From Verrucomicrobiota bacterium (GTDB taxonomy: Bacteria; Verrucomicrobiota; Verrucomicrobiia; Chthoniobacterales; UBA10450): 64,000 nucleotides of DNA. Location of the stretch: NCBI GenBank assembly GCA_003218375.1, contig QHNH01000024.1, positions 1-64,000 on the forward strand, read 5' to 3'. The translations under genes were made by a program, and so were the position numbers. The notes under the pieces were generated by a model. The model did not search any database. It was given only the letters and a program-made list of their open reading frames with translations, and was not told where the DNA came from. Shown one piece after another: positions 27,304-35,929 of this stretch. Numbering within the stretch: position 1 is the stretch's first letter; the number at the start of each line of letters is the position of its first letter.

Positions 27304-28869
27304 TTACTTGCTCTTCGCTTGCGCGATCGCTTTGTCGAGGAGTTGCTGGGCTTTCTCTTCGCCTGACTGGAAATCCCAGATTTCCTTGTCGAGCAGATAT
27401 TGGGCGGGCGTGGCGAAGTTCACATTTTGCACATTGATGATTCGCGACTGCAGGGTGACGATGCCGGCGAGCGAACCGCCGCGACAAAGGATCAACGGCC
27501 CGCCGCTATTTCCCGGGCTCACCGGCGTCGAAGTCCGAATGAGTGTTTCCTCCTTTATCTTGTCGAAGCGCGAGATGATTCCCGAGGTAATGCTCAAGCC
27601 TTCCCCAAGCGCGTTCCCGATGGCGATGCAACATTCGCCTTCCTTGATGCTCTCGAGCGGCCTGATGGGAAACTGATTCGGCGTCCATTTCCCTTCCAAC
27701 CGGACAAGCAGCAGGGCGAGATCAACATCGTTCTTCGCACGCGCCACCACCTCGACGTCCGCGAAATCCTTGTCGTGGGAAAAGCGCACGCCGCATTTAT
27801 AGTCGCCCGTCATGGCGTCAGAGGGCTCGACGACATGCCAGTTCGTCGCGACGAGGCCGTACTCGCTGTCGTTATAAAGGAGAACGCCGGTCCCGCTCGC
27901 GCCGTTGTCCTTCTTGAGCATCGCCTTCTTCTCTTTCCAGGTCGTGCGGACTTCCAGGACAGACGACTTGTACATGTCGCGCAATTCGTCGGCAGAGAAA
28001 ACGCGATCGTGTTGCGGCTGGGAAATCTGCGTGGTCGTCGGTTGCTGCGGGCCAGGTTCCAGCGTGGGGATTGTTTTTATCGCCGGCGCGGTCAACCAGA
28101 ACGTCGCGAAACCTGTCACCGCCAAGACAAGAGCGGCCAGCATCGGCAAACCCGATCGCATCCGTTCTCGCTTGAAAGTCGTATGGACGTAACGGATCTG
28201 CGGATAGGCGGAGAAGGCCATCCACGCCAACAGATAGGCTGCCCAAACCACCCAGACGATCCGGTCCCGCGAATAAAACAACAGGCCCACCACCCCGAAC
28301 CCCAGCCAGAACCACGGAGCCGCCACCATCGCGCGCCGGCGGCGGTTCATCTTCAGCCAGTTCCGCCAAATGATGAATCCGCCGAAGGCCGGCGAAAGGA
28401 AAATGCTCCCGACAATGGCGACGTAAGGGCTCCAGATCGTTTCGCCTTCCGGCGGCTGCTCTGCCGGGTTGGGACCGATGGCGGCCGCCCCTGACGGCGA
28501 GACCGCGACGACCGGTAATGGCGGAGGACCTGCCGCGCGAACCGGAGCGGATGCTGGCGGCGTGGAAGGTAGCGGCGGCGGTTTCGGCCGCGGCAATTCA
28601 GCCGCCTTCGTTTCTTCTGTAGCCGCCGCCCTGTGGGCGGCGTGAGATGGCGGCTTCGCTTCGGTCGCGGACGCGCCTTCCTTTTCGATTGGAGCAGGAG
28701 TCGCAGCGGGGACCGCGGCGAGTAATTCAGAGATCGGTTGCCAGGAAGATTTCGATTCGTTCCAGGCCAAATCGCTCGGGCTAAAGCTGCCGTCGGCGAT
28801 CTTATCGCAGATGGCGGATTCCGAAAAGCGCCCTGCGAATTGCCCGTTCCGATGAATCCAGATCTCCAT
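27304..28869 (-). CDS. GYF_2 domain - membrane - trypsin-like (HtrA-type) protease fusion
   Basis: 521 residues. The GYF_2 domain occupies about 1-55 (WIHRNGQFAGRFSESAI, WQPISELL). An Ala/Pro linker follows (60-145), then two or three membrane segments (about 150-270). A trypsin-fold protease closes the protein, with catalytic triad H345 (ATNWHVV), D383 (DVDLALL) and S455 (SPGNSGGPL). There is no PDZ domain, unlike DegP/DegS. The topology suggests a cytoplasmic GYF_2 sensor tied to an extracytoplasmic protease, perhaps for envelope quality control. A dispersed palindrome is inserted in the linker codons at 28613-28647. Confidence 0.85.
   Translation of the reverse strand: MEIWIHRNGQFAGRFSESAICDKIADGSFSPSDLAWNESKSSWQPISELLAAVPAATPAPIEKEGASATEAKPPSHAAHRAAATEETKAAELPRPKPPPLPSTPPASAPVRAAGPPPLPVVAVSPSGAAAIGPNPAEQPPEGETIWSPYVAIVGSIFLSPAFGGFIIWRNWLKMNRRRRAMVAAPWFWLGFGVVGLLFYSRDRIVWVVWAAYLLAWMAFSAYPQIRYVHTTFKRERMRSGLPMLAALVLAVTGFATFWLTAPAIKTIPTLEPGPQQPTTTQISQPQHDRVFSADELRDMYKSSVLEVRTTWKEKKAMLKKDNGASGTGVLLYNDSEYGLVATNWHVVEPSDAMTGDYKCGVRFSHDKDFADVEVVARAKNDVDLALLLVRLEGKWTPNQFPIRPLESIKEGECCIAIGNALGEGLSITSGIISRFDKIKEETLIRTSTPVSPGNSGGPLILCRGGSLAGIVTLQSRIINVQNVNFATPAQYLLDKEIWDFQSGEEKAQQLLDKAIAQAKSK
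28613..28647. repeat. Palindrome of the TGTAGCCG family inside the protease gene
   Basis: Contains TGTAGCCGCCGCCCTGTGG and the complementary GGGCGGCG arm, followed by tgaga. The same unit forms both arms at 51250-51340. Here a single unit sits in frame and encodes SHAAHRAAATEE of the linker. Confidence 0.7.
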
Positions 28870-28929
28870 GCCGCCTTTCTAGCGAAGGCAACCGGTGCGG
28901 TGCAACGAAATACGCGAACGCGCCCTTTT

Positions 28930-28986
28930 GGAGGGACGGGCGCTGTCCGTCCCAAAATAATGGGACGACACGGCGGTCGTCCCTCC
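28930..28986. repeat. Palindrome, GGAGGGACG family copy 3
   Basis: Outer arms GGAGGGACG and CGTCCCTCC with the same inner connector (cccaaaataatggg) as 21636-21692. It lies between two minus-strand genes, ending 2 bases before the stop of the zinc-ribbon gene. Confidence 0.85.
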
Positions 28987-28987
28987 C

Positions 28988-29236
28988 CTAGATCTGATTG
29001 ACCGCTCCGCAGTTCGGGCAGGTGTAAGCCTGCTCGCTCGGCGGCGACAACGGTCGCGTCAGATACTGATGACAGCTCCAGCACTTGACCCAGAACGGAC
29101 TGGTGCGGCCGCTGGCCTCGTCGCCGGGCGTTCGCGATTTTGCATCCTGTTCCGTCGGCAACTCGAGCCGGCCGATCTTGTCCGCCGGAATCTCGCGATC
29201 CGGTTTCTTCCCTTCAACGTATTGGCGTTCTGTCAT
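28988..29236 (-). CDS. Small C-terminal zinc-ribbon protein
   Basis: 82 residues. The N-terminal half is charged and probably disordered. The C-terminal half holds two Cys pairs, CWSCHQY and CPNCGAV, about 24 residues apart, consistent with a single zinc ribbon. Function unknown; it may bind nucleic acid or a protein partner. It is transcribed towards the GYF_2-protease with a palindrome between them. Confidence 0.65.
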   Translation of the reverse strand: MTERQYVEGKKPDREIPADKIGRLELPTEQDAKSRTPGDEASGRTSPFWVKCWSCHQYLTRPLSPPSEQAYTCPNCGAVNQI

Positions 29237-29291
29237 GGATGAGTCCTTTTAGTTGATGCCCTTTCCCCGGTAAATTCAAATCGTCCTGCCA

Positions 29292-29404
29292 CGGAACATA
29301 GACCTCCGGTCTGTGCGCCCAACGGACATTCTGTCCGTTGTCCGTTCCTCGCAGTCAGCGGAGTGCAACTCCGCTGGGCGCACAGACTGGAAGTCTATGT
29401 TCCG
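29292..29404. repeat. Large palindrome, CGGAACATAGAC family copy 1
   Basis: Ends CGGAACATAGAC and GTCTATGTTCCG are inverted. Inside, CTGTGCGCCCA is mirrored by TGGGCGCACAG, and the loop has further small stems. A related element lies at 46681-46786. It occupies the divergent gap between the zinc-ribbon gene and the amidohydrolase, so it may overlap both promoters. Confidence 0.8.
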
Positions 29405-29464
29405 GAGTGCTTGCTTGTGAAGTTGTGATTTCGCGGCAGGGCGCATAGTCTCGTTTTTTCCGCA

Positions 29465-30617
29465 ATGAAGACGACACCCGCGCGCACTATTGCAGAACTG
29501 AAAGAACTTCGGGAACTCACCGGCGATGAAAATGGCGCGCAACGCGTCGCCTTCACCGAAACGTGGGCGAAAGCGCGAGCCTGGCTGCGCAAGAAACTCG
29601 AAATGTTCTGCCCGGACATTCGGACCGATGAAGCCGGGAATCTCTGGGCCACGTTGCGCGGTGAATCGGACAAGGCGCTCCTGATCGGCGGTCACATCGA
29701 TTCCGTTCCGAACGGCGGCTGGCTCGACGGCTGTCTCAATACACTTGCCGCGCTGGAAATTCTTCGCCGCGTCCATGCTCAATACAATGGCCGGCCGCCG
29801 GTGACCGTGCGGCTCGTCGATTGGGCGGATGAAGAAGGCGCGCGCTTTGGGAAAAGCCTTTTCGGATCTTCGGCCTGCTCCGGCCATCTCGATATGGACG
29901 AAGCGCGCACCCTCCGCGACAAACAAGGCGTCACCCTTCCCGCCGCGCTCGAACAACAGGGAATCGATTTCGAAAAGGTGAAGGATTGCGGCAAAGAGCT
30001 GGCGAACGCAGCCGCTTACCTGGAATTGCACATCGAGCAGGGGCCAGTCCTGCTCGATCTCGATCGGCCGCTCGGGACGGTGCTCGGGACTTTCGGCGTC
30101 GAGCGCCACGCCATCACCTTTCGCGGGCAGGCCGCGCATTCCGGCAGCACGCCGATGAACCGGCGCAAAGATGCCTTTCTCGCCGCGGCGAAGATGAGCC
30201 CGGAGATTTATCAGATCACCGAGCGCAACGGCGGCGTCTGCACCATCGGCTCCTGCACCACGAAACCCGGTATCGTCACCAGCGTCGTCGAAGAATGCCG
30301 GATCACGCTCGATCAACGCCATCTCGACGCCGCCGCCCTCGCCTGCATGTTGGCCGAAGCGAAAGCCGCCAGCGAACATTTCGCGAATTCGCGAACCCGG
30401 CGCCGATCCCTATCGCCTCCCTTCCGGCCCGCTCCACGACGCCGCCGAAGTCGCCCGCTCCGGCATCCCCACCATCATGATGTTCGTCCAAAGCCTCCAC
30501 GGCATTAGCCACAACAAAATCGAGGACACGAAGGAAGAGCACCTCGAATTGGCCGTGACCGCGTTCGACAAGCTCGCAGACAACGCTATTGGGTGGATTA
30601 GCGGTACATGCAGATGA
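29465..30617 (+). pseudogene. M20-type N-carbamoyl amidohydrolase (beta-ureidopropionase/allantoate amidohydrolase-like), internal deletion and frameshift
   Basis: The intact part has metal-ligand motifs GGHIDSVPNGGWLDG, WADEEGARF and LHIEQGP, typical of zinc hydrolases that release beta-alanine from N-carbamoyl-beta-alanine or act on related carbamoyl amino acids. After EHFAN (about 30385) the frame is lost. The expected C-terminus (GADPYRLPSGPLHDAAEV, MMFVQSLHGISHNK) continues in the +1 frame to TGA at 30615-30617. About 40 family residues are missing between the two parts, so this is a deletion plus frameshift, not one slipped base. The junction carries the perfect 16-base palindrome at 30380-30395. 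As read, the last metal-ligand His would be lost. First gene of the pyrimidine cluster; an assembly error is the main alternative. Confidence 0.8.
30380..30395. repeat. Perfect 16-base palindrome at the amidohydrolase deletion point
   Basis: TTCGCGAATTCGCGAA equals its own reverse complement. It lies exactly where the amidohydrolase frame fails, so it may be the deletion scar or the hairpin that promoted it. Confidence 0.6.
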
Positions 30618-30724
30618 TTGACAGGTGAGTGCCGAGATTTGCGGAGAGCGTGTGCGTCGGCTAGTAAGGCCCGAAGATGTTTCTTAGCGCTTCCAATCAT
30701 CGCAGAAAATCCTAGGTTCATGGC

Positions 30725-33700
30725 GTGACGCTGCCCGCGAACATACCCCCAGAGTTCGACGACGCGCTTGCGAGGTTCGCTGAGGATCTGTCAAACCGTT
30801 ACGCGTCACCAGTAGCAGGCGACCCGGAAGATCAACTGAAAGGGCCGATTCAGGATCTCCTCCGCGCCGCGCAACCGGACGTAATAACGAAGACGGAGTC
30901 TCGAATTTCTGGGGTTGGTCGCCCGGATATCGGAGTGGACAGATTGGGTGCGCTACGCGGCTACGTAGAACTGAAAGCTCCAGGACGCGGCGCGCGCGTT
31001 TCCGCGTACAAAGGACACGACCGAGAGCAGTGGCGCAAATTCAAGGATCTGCCAAACCTCCTCTACACTGATGGCTCGGAGTGGGCGCTGTACCGGCCCA
31101 ATAATGGTTCGTTTCCCGTAGTTAGATTTTCCGGTGACGTGATGCTCTACGGTAAGCAAGCAATCACGCGTGAAGATGGCGGCAGGCTTCACACACTGCT
31201 CGTAGAATTCCTGAATTGGGACCCGATTCCACCGAAGACTGCCCGCGAGCTCGCGGATACCCTCGCTCCCCTCTGCAGGCTGCTTCGCGATGACGTTGTA
31301 GAAGCATTACGCGACCGCAATACGAATCTGGCCTCTCTCGCTGACGTGTGGCGGCGAACGCTTTTTCCGGAAGCGGAAGATCATCAGTTTGCGGATGCGT
31401 ACGCGCAGACTTTGACATATGCGCTACTGCTCGCTCGGCTAAATGGCGAGACGCATTTAACCACCGCGTCTGCTGCCGATGCGCTCGATAGCGGACATCA
31501 TCTTCTTGCAGATGCGCTACGCAGTCTGACGCATCCACAGACCCGCAGAGAAATAGCTACGTCAGTGGACGTGCTGGAGCGCGTCATCGCAGCCGTTGAG
31601 CCGGTCCAGATTCAAGAACGCGGCGACCCGTGGCTCTATTTTTATGAGGATTTCTTAGCTGCTTACGACAAGAAGCTTCGCAACGACCGCGGCGTGTACT
31701 ACACGCCTTGGCAAGTCATCCAAGCACAGGTGAATCTAGGCGGCCAACTCTTGCAGGAACGCTTTCAAAAGCTGCTTACGTACGCTGACGATGGTGTGGT
31801 GTTTCTTGATCCAGCAGCGGGAACCGCAGCATATCCACTCGCTGCGATGCAGCACGGACTCGATGAAGCACGGAACCGATTTGGCGACGGCAATGCGCCG
31901 GCTCGAGCTAGCGAAGCTGCCCAGAACATCCACGCGTTCGAACTCCTCGTAGGTCCGTACGCCGTTGCGCACTTGCGGCTAACGAACTTTCTCAGGGAAG
32001 CCGGGGGGCAGGTGCCGGCTGATGGTGTTCATGTTTATCTTACTGACACGCTAGAAGCGCCTGACGCACCACCACGTACAACGGAGCTCTTTCCACAACG
32101 GACCCTTACCGAAGAGCATCTGCGCGCACAACGGGTGAAGCTATCGACACGTGTGCTCGTCTGCATGGGCAATCCCCCATACGATCGCGAGCAGCGGGAC
32201 CCCGCTGACGAAAATTTGGGACAGGCCAAAGGGGGATGGGTTCGATTCGGTGACCGTCGGGATACAGACGCCACTATCCTTACTGAAACTCGCGGCATCC
32301 TGAGCGACTTCATCGAGCCAGCCAAGGCCGCTGGCCAGCAAGTTCACGTCAAGAATCTTTACAATGACTATGTCTACTTCTGGCGGTGGGCGTTGTGGAA
32401 GGTGTTTGAGACGACACAGGAGCCCGGCGTTGTATCGTTTATCACGGCATCATCTTACCTTCGTGGCCCTGGGTTTGTCGGCATGCGCCAAAAGATGCGG
32501 GAACTCTTAGATGAGCTTTGGATTATTGACTTGGAAGGCGATCAACTCGGCGCCCGAAAGACAGAAAATGTATTTGCGATCCGAACGCCCGTCGCAATTG
32601 CGATTGGAATCCGAAATGGTCCGCCACAACCGACACAACCGGCGATTGTCCGGTACACGCGTTTGGAAGGGACCCGAGATGAAAAACTTGAGTCGCTGCG
32701 ACTCGTTCGGCGTTTCTCGGATCTTGAATGGCACGCATGCTTTAAAGGATGGATGCAGCCATTTCTTCCGACCAGCGATGCCGACTACTTTTCGTGGCCG
32801 CTGATCACCGACCTGTTTCCATGGCAACATTCGGGCTCACAGCTAAAACGGACGTGGCCGATTGGCGAAACAGTCGAGGTGCTAGAGCGAAGATGGCGTT
32901 CCTTGTTGGCGCTTCCCGCGGCAGAAAGAGCTCTTGCATTCAAGCCGTCACGTGACCGGCAAGCGGATCAGGAATATCCATCTTTATTTGGGGATGGTCG
33001 GCTTCCTCCAATCACCACGTTGCCGTCAGAGGCTCCAATGATCCGACCGGTCCCATACGGCTTCCGCAGCTTCGACCGCCAGTTCGTAATTCCTGATGGT
33101 CGGCTCGGGGATTTCTTTCGTCCACCGCTTTGGAATGTTTATAGCGACAGGCAAGTATATCTTACGAGTCTCTTAACTGGTGTGCTTGGTTCCGGTCCTG
33201 CGGCGACAGTCTCTGCCTTCGTTCCTGATTTGCATCATTTCCGCGGCTCGTTCGGCGGAAAGGATGCGGTTCCACTCTGGCGAGACGCAGGGGCATCCAA
33301 ACCGAACATTACGGGCGGGGTGTTGGATCTGTTAGCCGAAGCGTTTGGCAATTCTATAACGGCCGATGATCTATTCCACTATACGTACGCCCTTTTGGCT
33401 TCTAGAGCATTCGTTGAGACGTTTAGCGAAGAGCTAACTGTTCCTGGTCTGCACCTGCCAGTTACGCGCGATAAAGGGGTCTTTGACGATGCCGTGACGT
33501 TTGGTCGCGAGCTTGTATGGTTGCACACCTTTGGTGAACGCTTCGTTCCTGCGGGCGGAAGACGCGGCGAAATTCCGCAGGGAAAGGCAAGAAATACGAC
33601 ACCTATTCCCACGAGCACTGACGGCTATCCTAATGAGTTTCATTTTGATGAGCCGACAAGAACTCTTCATGTAGGGGCAGGATCGATAGCTCCTGTTACG

Positions 33701-34129
33701 CCCGAGATGTACGAATGGAGCATCTCTGGATTCAAAGTAGTTCAATCATGGCTGAGCTACCGGATGCGAAGCGGCTCAGGCAAAACTTCGTCTAATCTAG
33801 ATAAGATTCGTCCGGACTACTGGACCGCACAGATGACAGAAGAACTGTTGCGACTCCTGTGGATTCTCGAGCGGACCATCGAGCTACAAGACGGCCTTCA
33901 GACCCTTCTCAAACGAGTCTTTGCGAGTCCTCTGTTCCGTGCCTCCGATTTCCCGTCACCGACGGAAGCGGAGCGTAGACCCGATGGTATGGACGGCGAA
34001 GAACCTGAAGATGCGGAGCGGCCGTTACAAAAAAGCTTTTGGGATGAACGGCAACGCAACCTCTCTCGGTTGCCAGCTATTGAAGAAGACTCCGCAATCC
34101 TCCTGCGGGAGGAATCGGATGAGGCGTGA
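30725..34129 (+). CDS. Type ISP-like restriction-modification enzyme (nuclease + N6-adenine methyltransferase + target recognition)
   Basis: 1134 residues from a GTG at 30725. The N-terminal PD-(D/E)xK-like nuclease has GRPDIGVD with YVELKAPG (about residues 60-85). The gamma-type methyltransferase has motif I FLDPAAGTAAYPL (about 360) and motif IV GNPPYD (about 482). The C-terminal third matches the Type_ISP_C recognition region (RPVPYGFRSFDRQFV, HHFRGSFGG). No RecA-like helicase motifs are visible between nuclease and methyltransferase, so it is shorter than LlaBIII-type ISP enzymes and closer to a type IIG layout. It is expected to methylate and cut asymmetric sites. Codon use and GC differ from flanking genes, pointing to transfer into the pyrimidine cluster. 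Confidence 0.88.
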   Translation: MTLPANIPPEFDDALARFAEDLSNRYASPVAGDPEDQLKGPIQDLLRAAQPDVITKTESRISGVGRPDIGVDRLGALRGYVELKAPGRGARVSAYKGHDREQWRKFKDLPNLLYTDGSEWALYRPNNGSFPVVRFSGDVMLYGKQAITREDGGRLHTLLVEFLNWDPIPPKTARELADTLAPLCRLLRDDVVEALRDRNTNLASLADVWRRTLFPEAEDHQFADAYAQTLTYALLLARLNGETHLTTASAADALDSGHHLLADALRSLTHPQTRREIATSVDVLERVIAAVEPVQIQERGDPWLYFYEDFLAAYDKKLRNDRGVYYTPWQVIQAQVNLGGQLLQERFQKLLTYADDGVVFLDPAAGTAAYPLAAMQHGLDEARNRFGDGNAPARASEAAQNIHAFELLVGPYAVAHLRLTNFLREAGGQVPADGVHVYLTDTLEAPDAPPRTTELFPQRTLTEEHLRAQRVKLSTRVLVCMGNPPYDREQRDPADENLGQAKGGWVRFGDRRDTDATILTETRGILSDFIEPAKAAGQQVHVKNLYNDYVYFWRWALWKVFETTQEPGVVSFITASSYLRGPGFVGMRQKMRELLDELWIIDLEGDQLGARKTENVFAIRTPVAIAIGIRNGPPQPTQPAIVRYTRLEGTRDEKLESLRLVRRFSDLEWHACFKGWMQPFLPTSDADYFSWPLITDLFPWQHSGSQLKRTWPIGETVEVLERRWRSLLALPAAERALAFKPSRDRQADQEYPSLFGDGRLPPITTLPSEAPMIRPVPYGFRSFDRQFVIPDGRLGDFFRPPLWNVYSDRQVYLTSLLTGVLGSGPAATVSAFVPDLHHFRGSFGGKDAVPLWRDAGASKPNITGGVLDLLAEAFGNSITADDLFHYTYALLASRAFVETFSEELTVPGLHLPVTRDKGVFDDAVTFGRELVWLHTFGERFVPAGGRRGEIPQGKARNTTPIPTSTDGYPNEFHFDEPTRTLHVGAGSIAPVTPEMYEWSISGFKVVQSWLSYRMRSGSGKTSSNLDKIRPDYWTAQMTEELLRLLWILERTIELQDGLQTLLKRVFASPLFRASDFPSPTEAERRPDGMDGEEPEDAERPLQKSFWDERQRNLSRLPAIEEDSAILLREESDEA

Positions 34130-34135
34130 GACTGC

Positions 34136-34573
34136 GTGGTCTATTTTGACACAAATTATATTCTAAAGTGCTACTTGAACGAGGAGAACAGCGCAGATGT
34201 TCTCGCACTCGCACAAGGATTCCCGGCGGGAGAGATCGCCTGCTGCCGCCATGGGCGCGCTGAATGGCATACAGGAATTCACCGCGCCATCTACAAGAAC
34301 CTATTAAGTCCCGCGGATGCTGCACTGCTCTATGCGCAAATGAACCAAGACGAGCAGAACGGCCTGTGGAATTGGCTGCCGATCGATGATGCGCTCGTTG
34401 ATATAGTTTGCGCAGAAATGCTGATCTTCGACCACGGCCTTAATCTGAGCGGCATGGACGCGATTCATCTCGCATGCGCGCGGCACCACGGTATCACGGA
34501 CGTGTACACGCACGACGACGAGATGCTCGTAGCGGCTCCTCACTTTGCGCTAGTCGGCCATGACGTGCTCTGA
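34136..34573 (+). CDS. PIN-domain ribonuclease (VapC-like), no adjacent antitoxin
   Basis: 145 residues from a GTG, 6 bases after the restriction enzyme stop, so translation is probably coupled. PIN acidic residues are visible: D in VYFDTNYILK, E in RAEWHTG, D in SGMDAIHLA and the D pair in YTHDDEML. PIN proteins of this kind cut RNA, often tRNA or rRNA. VapC genes normally follow a small antitoxin gene. Here the upstream partner is the large restriction-modification protein and no RHH, AbrB or Phd-like gene is seen. It may be an abortive-infection arm of the restriction system or an orphan toxin. Confidence 0.8.
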   Translation: MVYFDTNYILKCYLNEENSADVLALAQGFPAGEIACCRHGRAEWHTGIHRAIYKNLLSPADAALLYAQMNQDEQNGLWNWLPIDDALVDIVCAEMLIFDHGLNLSGMDAIHLACARHHGITDVYTHDDEMLVAAPHFALVGHDVL

Positions 34574-34688
34574 GCGGCCGGCGCGCGACAGCATCGAACC
34601 AGAGGTCTTGGCGGACGCAAGAATTTCATTCTGGAAAACGTGGGGGACGCTATTGTAATCTGACCTCAGCTCATTAGAGGAGAATTAT

Positions 34689-35828
34689 ATGCCGACACTC
34701 GCTACCACTGTTGATGGTCTTAAGCTGCCGAATCCATTTGTCATCGGATCGGGGCCGCCAGGAACGAATCTCAATGTCATCACGCGCGCCTTCCGCGAGG
34801 GCTGGGGCGCGGTCATCGCGAAGACCGTCAGCCTCGATGCCTCGAAGGTGGTCAACGTCGCGCCGCGTTATGCGAAACTGCACGCGAACGACCCGAAGGA
34901 CGTGATCGGCTGGGAAAACATCGAATTGATCAGCGATCGCAAGTTCGAGATTTGGCTGGATGAATTCAAGAAGTGCAAAGACCAGTTCCCGGACGGAATC
35001 CTGATCGCGTCGATCATGGAGGAATACAATCACGACGCGTGGACGGAAATCGTGGAGCGTTGCCAGGACGCGGGGATCGACTCGTTCGAGCTGAATTTCT
35101 CCTGCCCGCATGGATTGCCCGAGCGAAAAATGGGCGCGGCCATGGGCGAGAACCCGGAGATCGTCGAGGAGGTGGTCGGCTGGGTGATGGCGGCGGCGAA
35201 GAAACCGGTCTGGGCGAAGATGACGCCGAACGTGACCCGCATTACCGATCCAAGCCGGGCGGCGTTCCGCGGCGGCTGCCAGGGAGTGAGCGCGATCAAC
35301 ACCATCCGCAGCGTGATGGGAGTGAACCTCGATACCCTGCGGCCGGAGCCGACGGTGGAGGGCTTCACCACGCCCGGCGGTTATTCTTGCAGGGCCGTTC
35401 GGCCAATCGCGCTGCGGATGGTGATGGAAATCGCGACCATGATCCGGCGGGAATTTCCTGGTCGCACCCTTTCCGCCATTGGCGGAATCGAGAGCGGGGG
35501 CGACGCCGCGCAGTTCATCCTCCTGGGGGGTGACACGACGCAGGTTTGCACGGGCGTGATGAAGTTTGGCTACGAATGCGTGAAGCGCATGTGCGACGAA
35601 CTGCTCGCCTTCATGGAGAAGCACAAGTTCGAGACCATCGAAGATTTCAAAGGGAAGAGTCTCGATTATTTCACGACCCACGCGGAGCTGGTCCGGATGC
35701 AAGGGGAACGCAAAGCCAAGGACAAAGCCGCCGCCGAAGAAGCCGCCGCCAAGAAAATGGTGCGCGCCGACGATCAGTGGAGCGGCGATGAATTCGTGAA
35801 GCAATCGGATGCATTAGCTAGAAGCTAA
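34689..35828 (+). CDS. preA: Dihydropyrimidine dehydrogenase PreA-type subunit lacking the ferredoxin domain
   Basis: 379 residues with a strong Shine-Dalgarno (GAGGAGAA) 6 bases before the ATG. The FMN barrel shows NPFVIGSGPPGTN near the start, NFSCPHGLPERKMG (C139), MTPNVTRI, and SAINTIRSVMG followed by GGIESGGDAAQF. It would reduce uracil or thymine to the 5,6-dihydro form. E. coli PreA (~411 residues) ends in two 4Fe-4S clusters that take electrons from PreT. This protein ends in an Ala/Lys-rich helix with no Cys clusters, and no preT is in the window. The stop lies within the first bases of the heptamer element at 35829. Centre of the pyrimidine cluster. Confidence 0.9.
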   Translation: MPTLATTVDGLKLPNPFVIGSGPPGTNLNVITRAFREGWGAVIAKTVSLDASKVVNVAPRYAKLHANDPKDVIGWENIELISDRKFEIWLDEFKKCKDQFPDGILIASIMEEYNHDAWTEIVERCQDAGIDSFELNFSCPHGLPERKMGAAMGENPEIVEEVVGWVMAAAKKPVWAKMTPNVTRITDPSRAAFRGGCQGVSAINTIRSVMGVNLDTLRPEPTVEGFTTPGGYSCRAVRPIALRMVMEIATMIRREFPGRTLSAIGGIESGGDAAQFILLGGDTTQVCTGVMKFGYECVKRMCDELLAFMEKHKFETIEDFKGKSLDYFTTHAELVRMQGERKAKDKAAAEEAAAKKMVRADDQWSGDEFVKQSDALARS

Positions 35829-35900
35829 TGAAGCTCCAAACACCAAGCTCCAAGCTCCAGAGAAGCTCCAAATCGCAAGCTCCAAACAAGCACTCAAAAT
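35829..35900. repeat. Heptamer element A1, left arm (AGCTCCA type)
   Basis: Tandem heptamers AGCTCCA, AACACCA and so on: four units, the 4-base break GAGA, then AGCTCCA, AATCGCA and AGCTCCA. The right arm, 36317-36376, is inverted. Between them lies the four-helix-bundle gene. Confidence 0.9.
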
Positions 35901-35929
35901 ATTCCGCCGACGAGCGCACGTCGCGGGTG

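Noticed and set aside
27400-28494. 364-residue plus-strand ORF
   Set aside because: It is antisense to the GYF_2-protease, whose catalytic triad is intact; composition is Arg/Asp-rich as in shadow frames.
34574-34688. Antitoxin gene for the PIN protein
   Set aside because: The gap downstream of the PIN gene is 115 bases with no ORF of antitoxin character; upstream spacing to the restriction gene is 6 bases.
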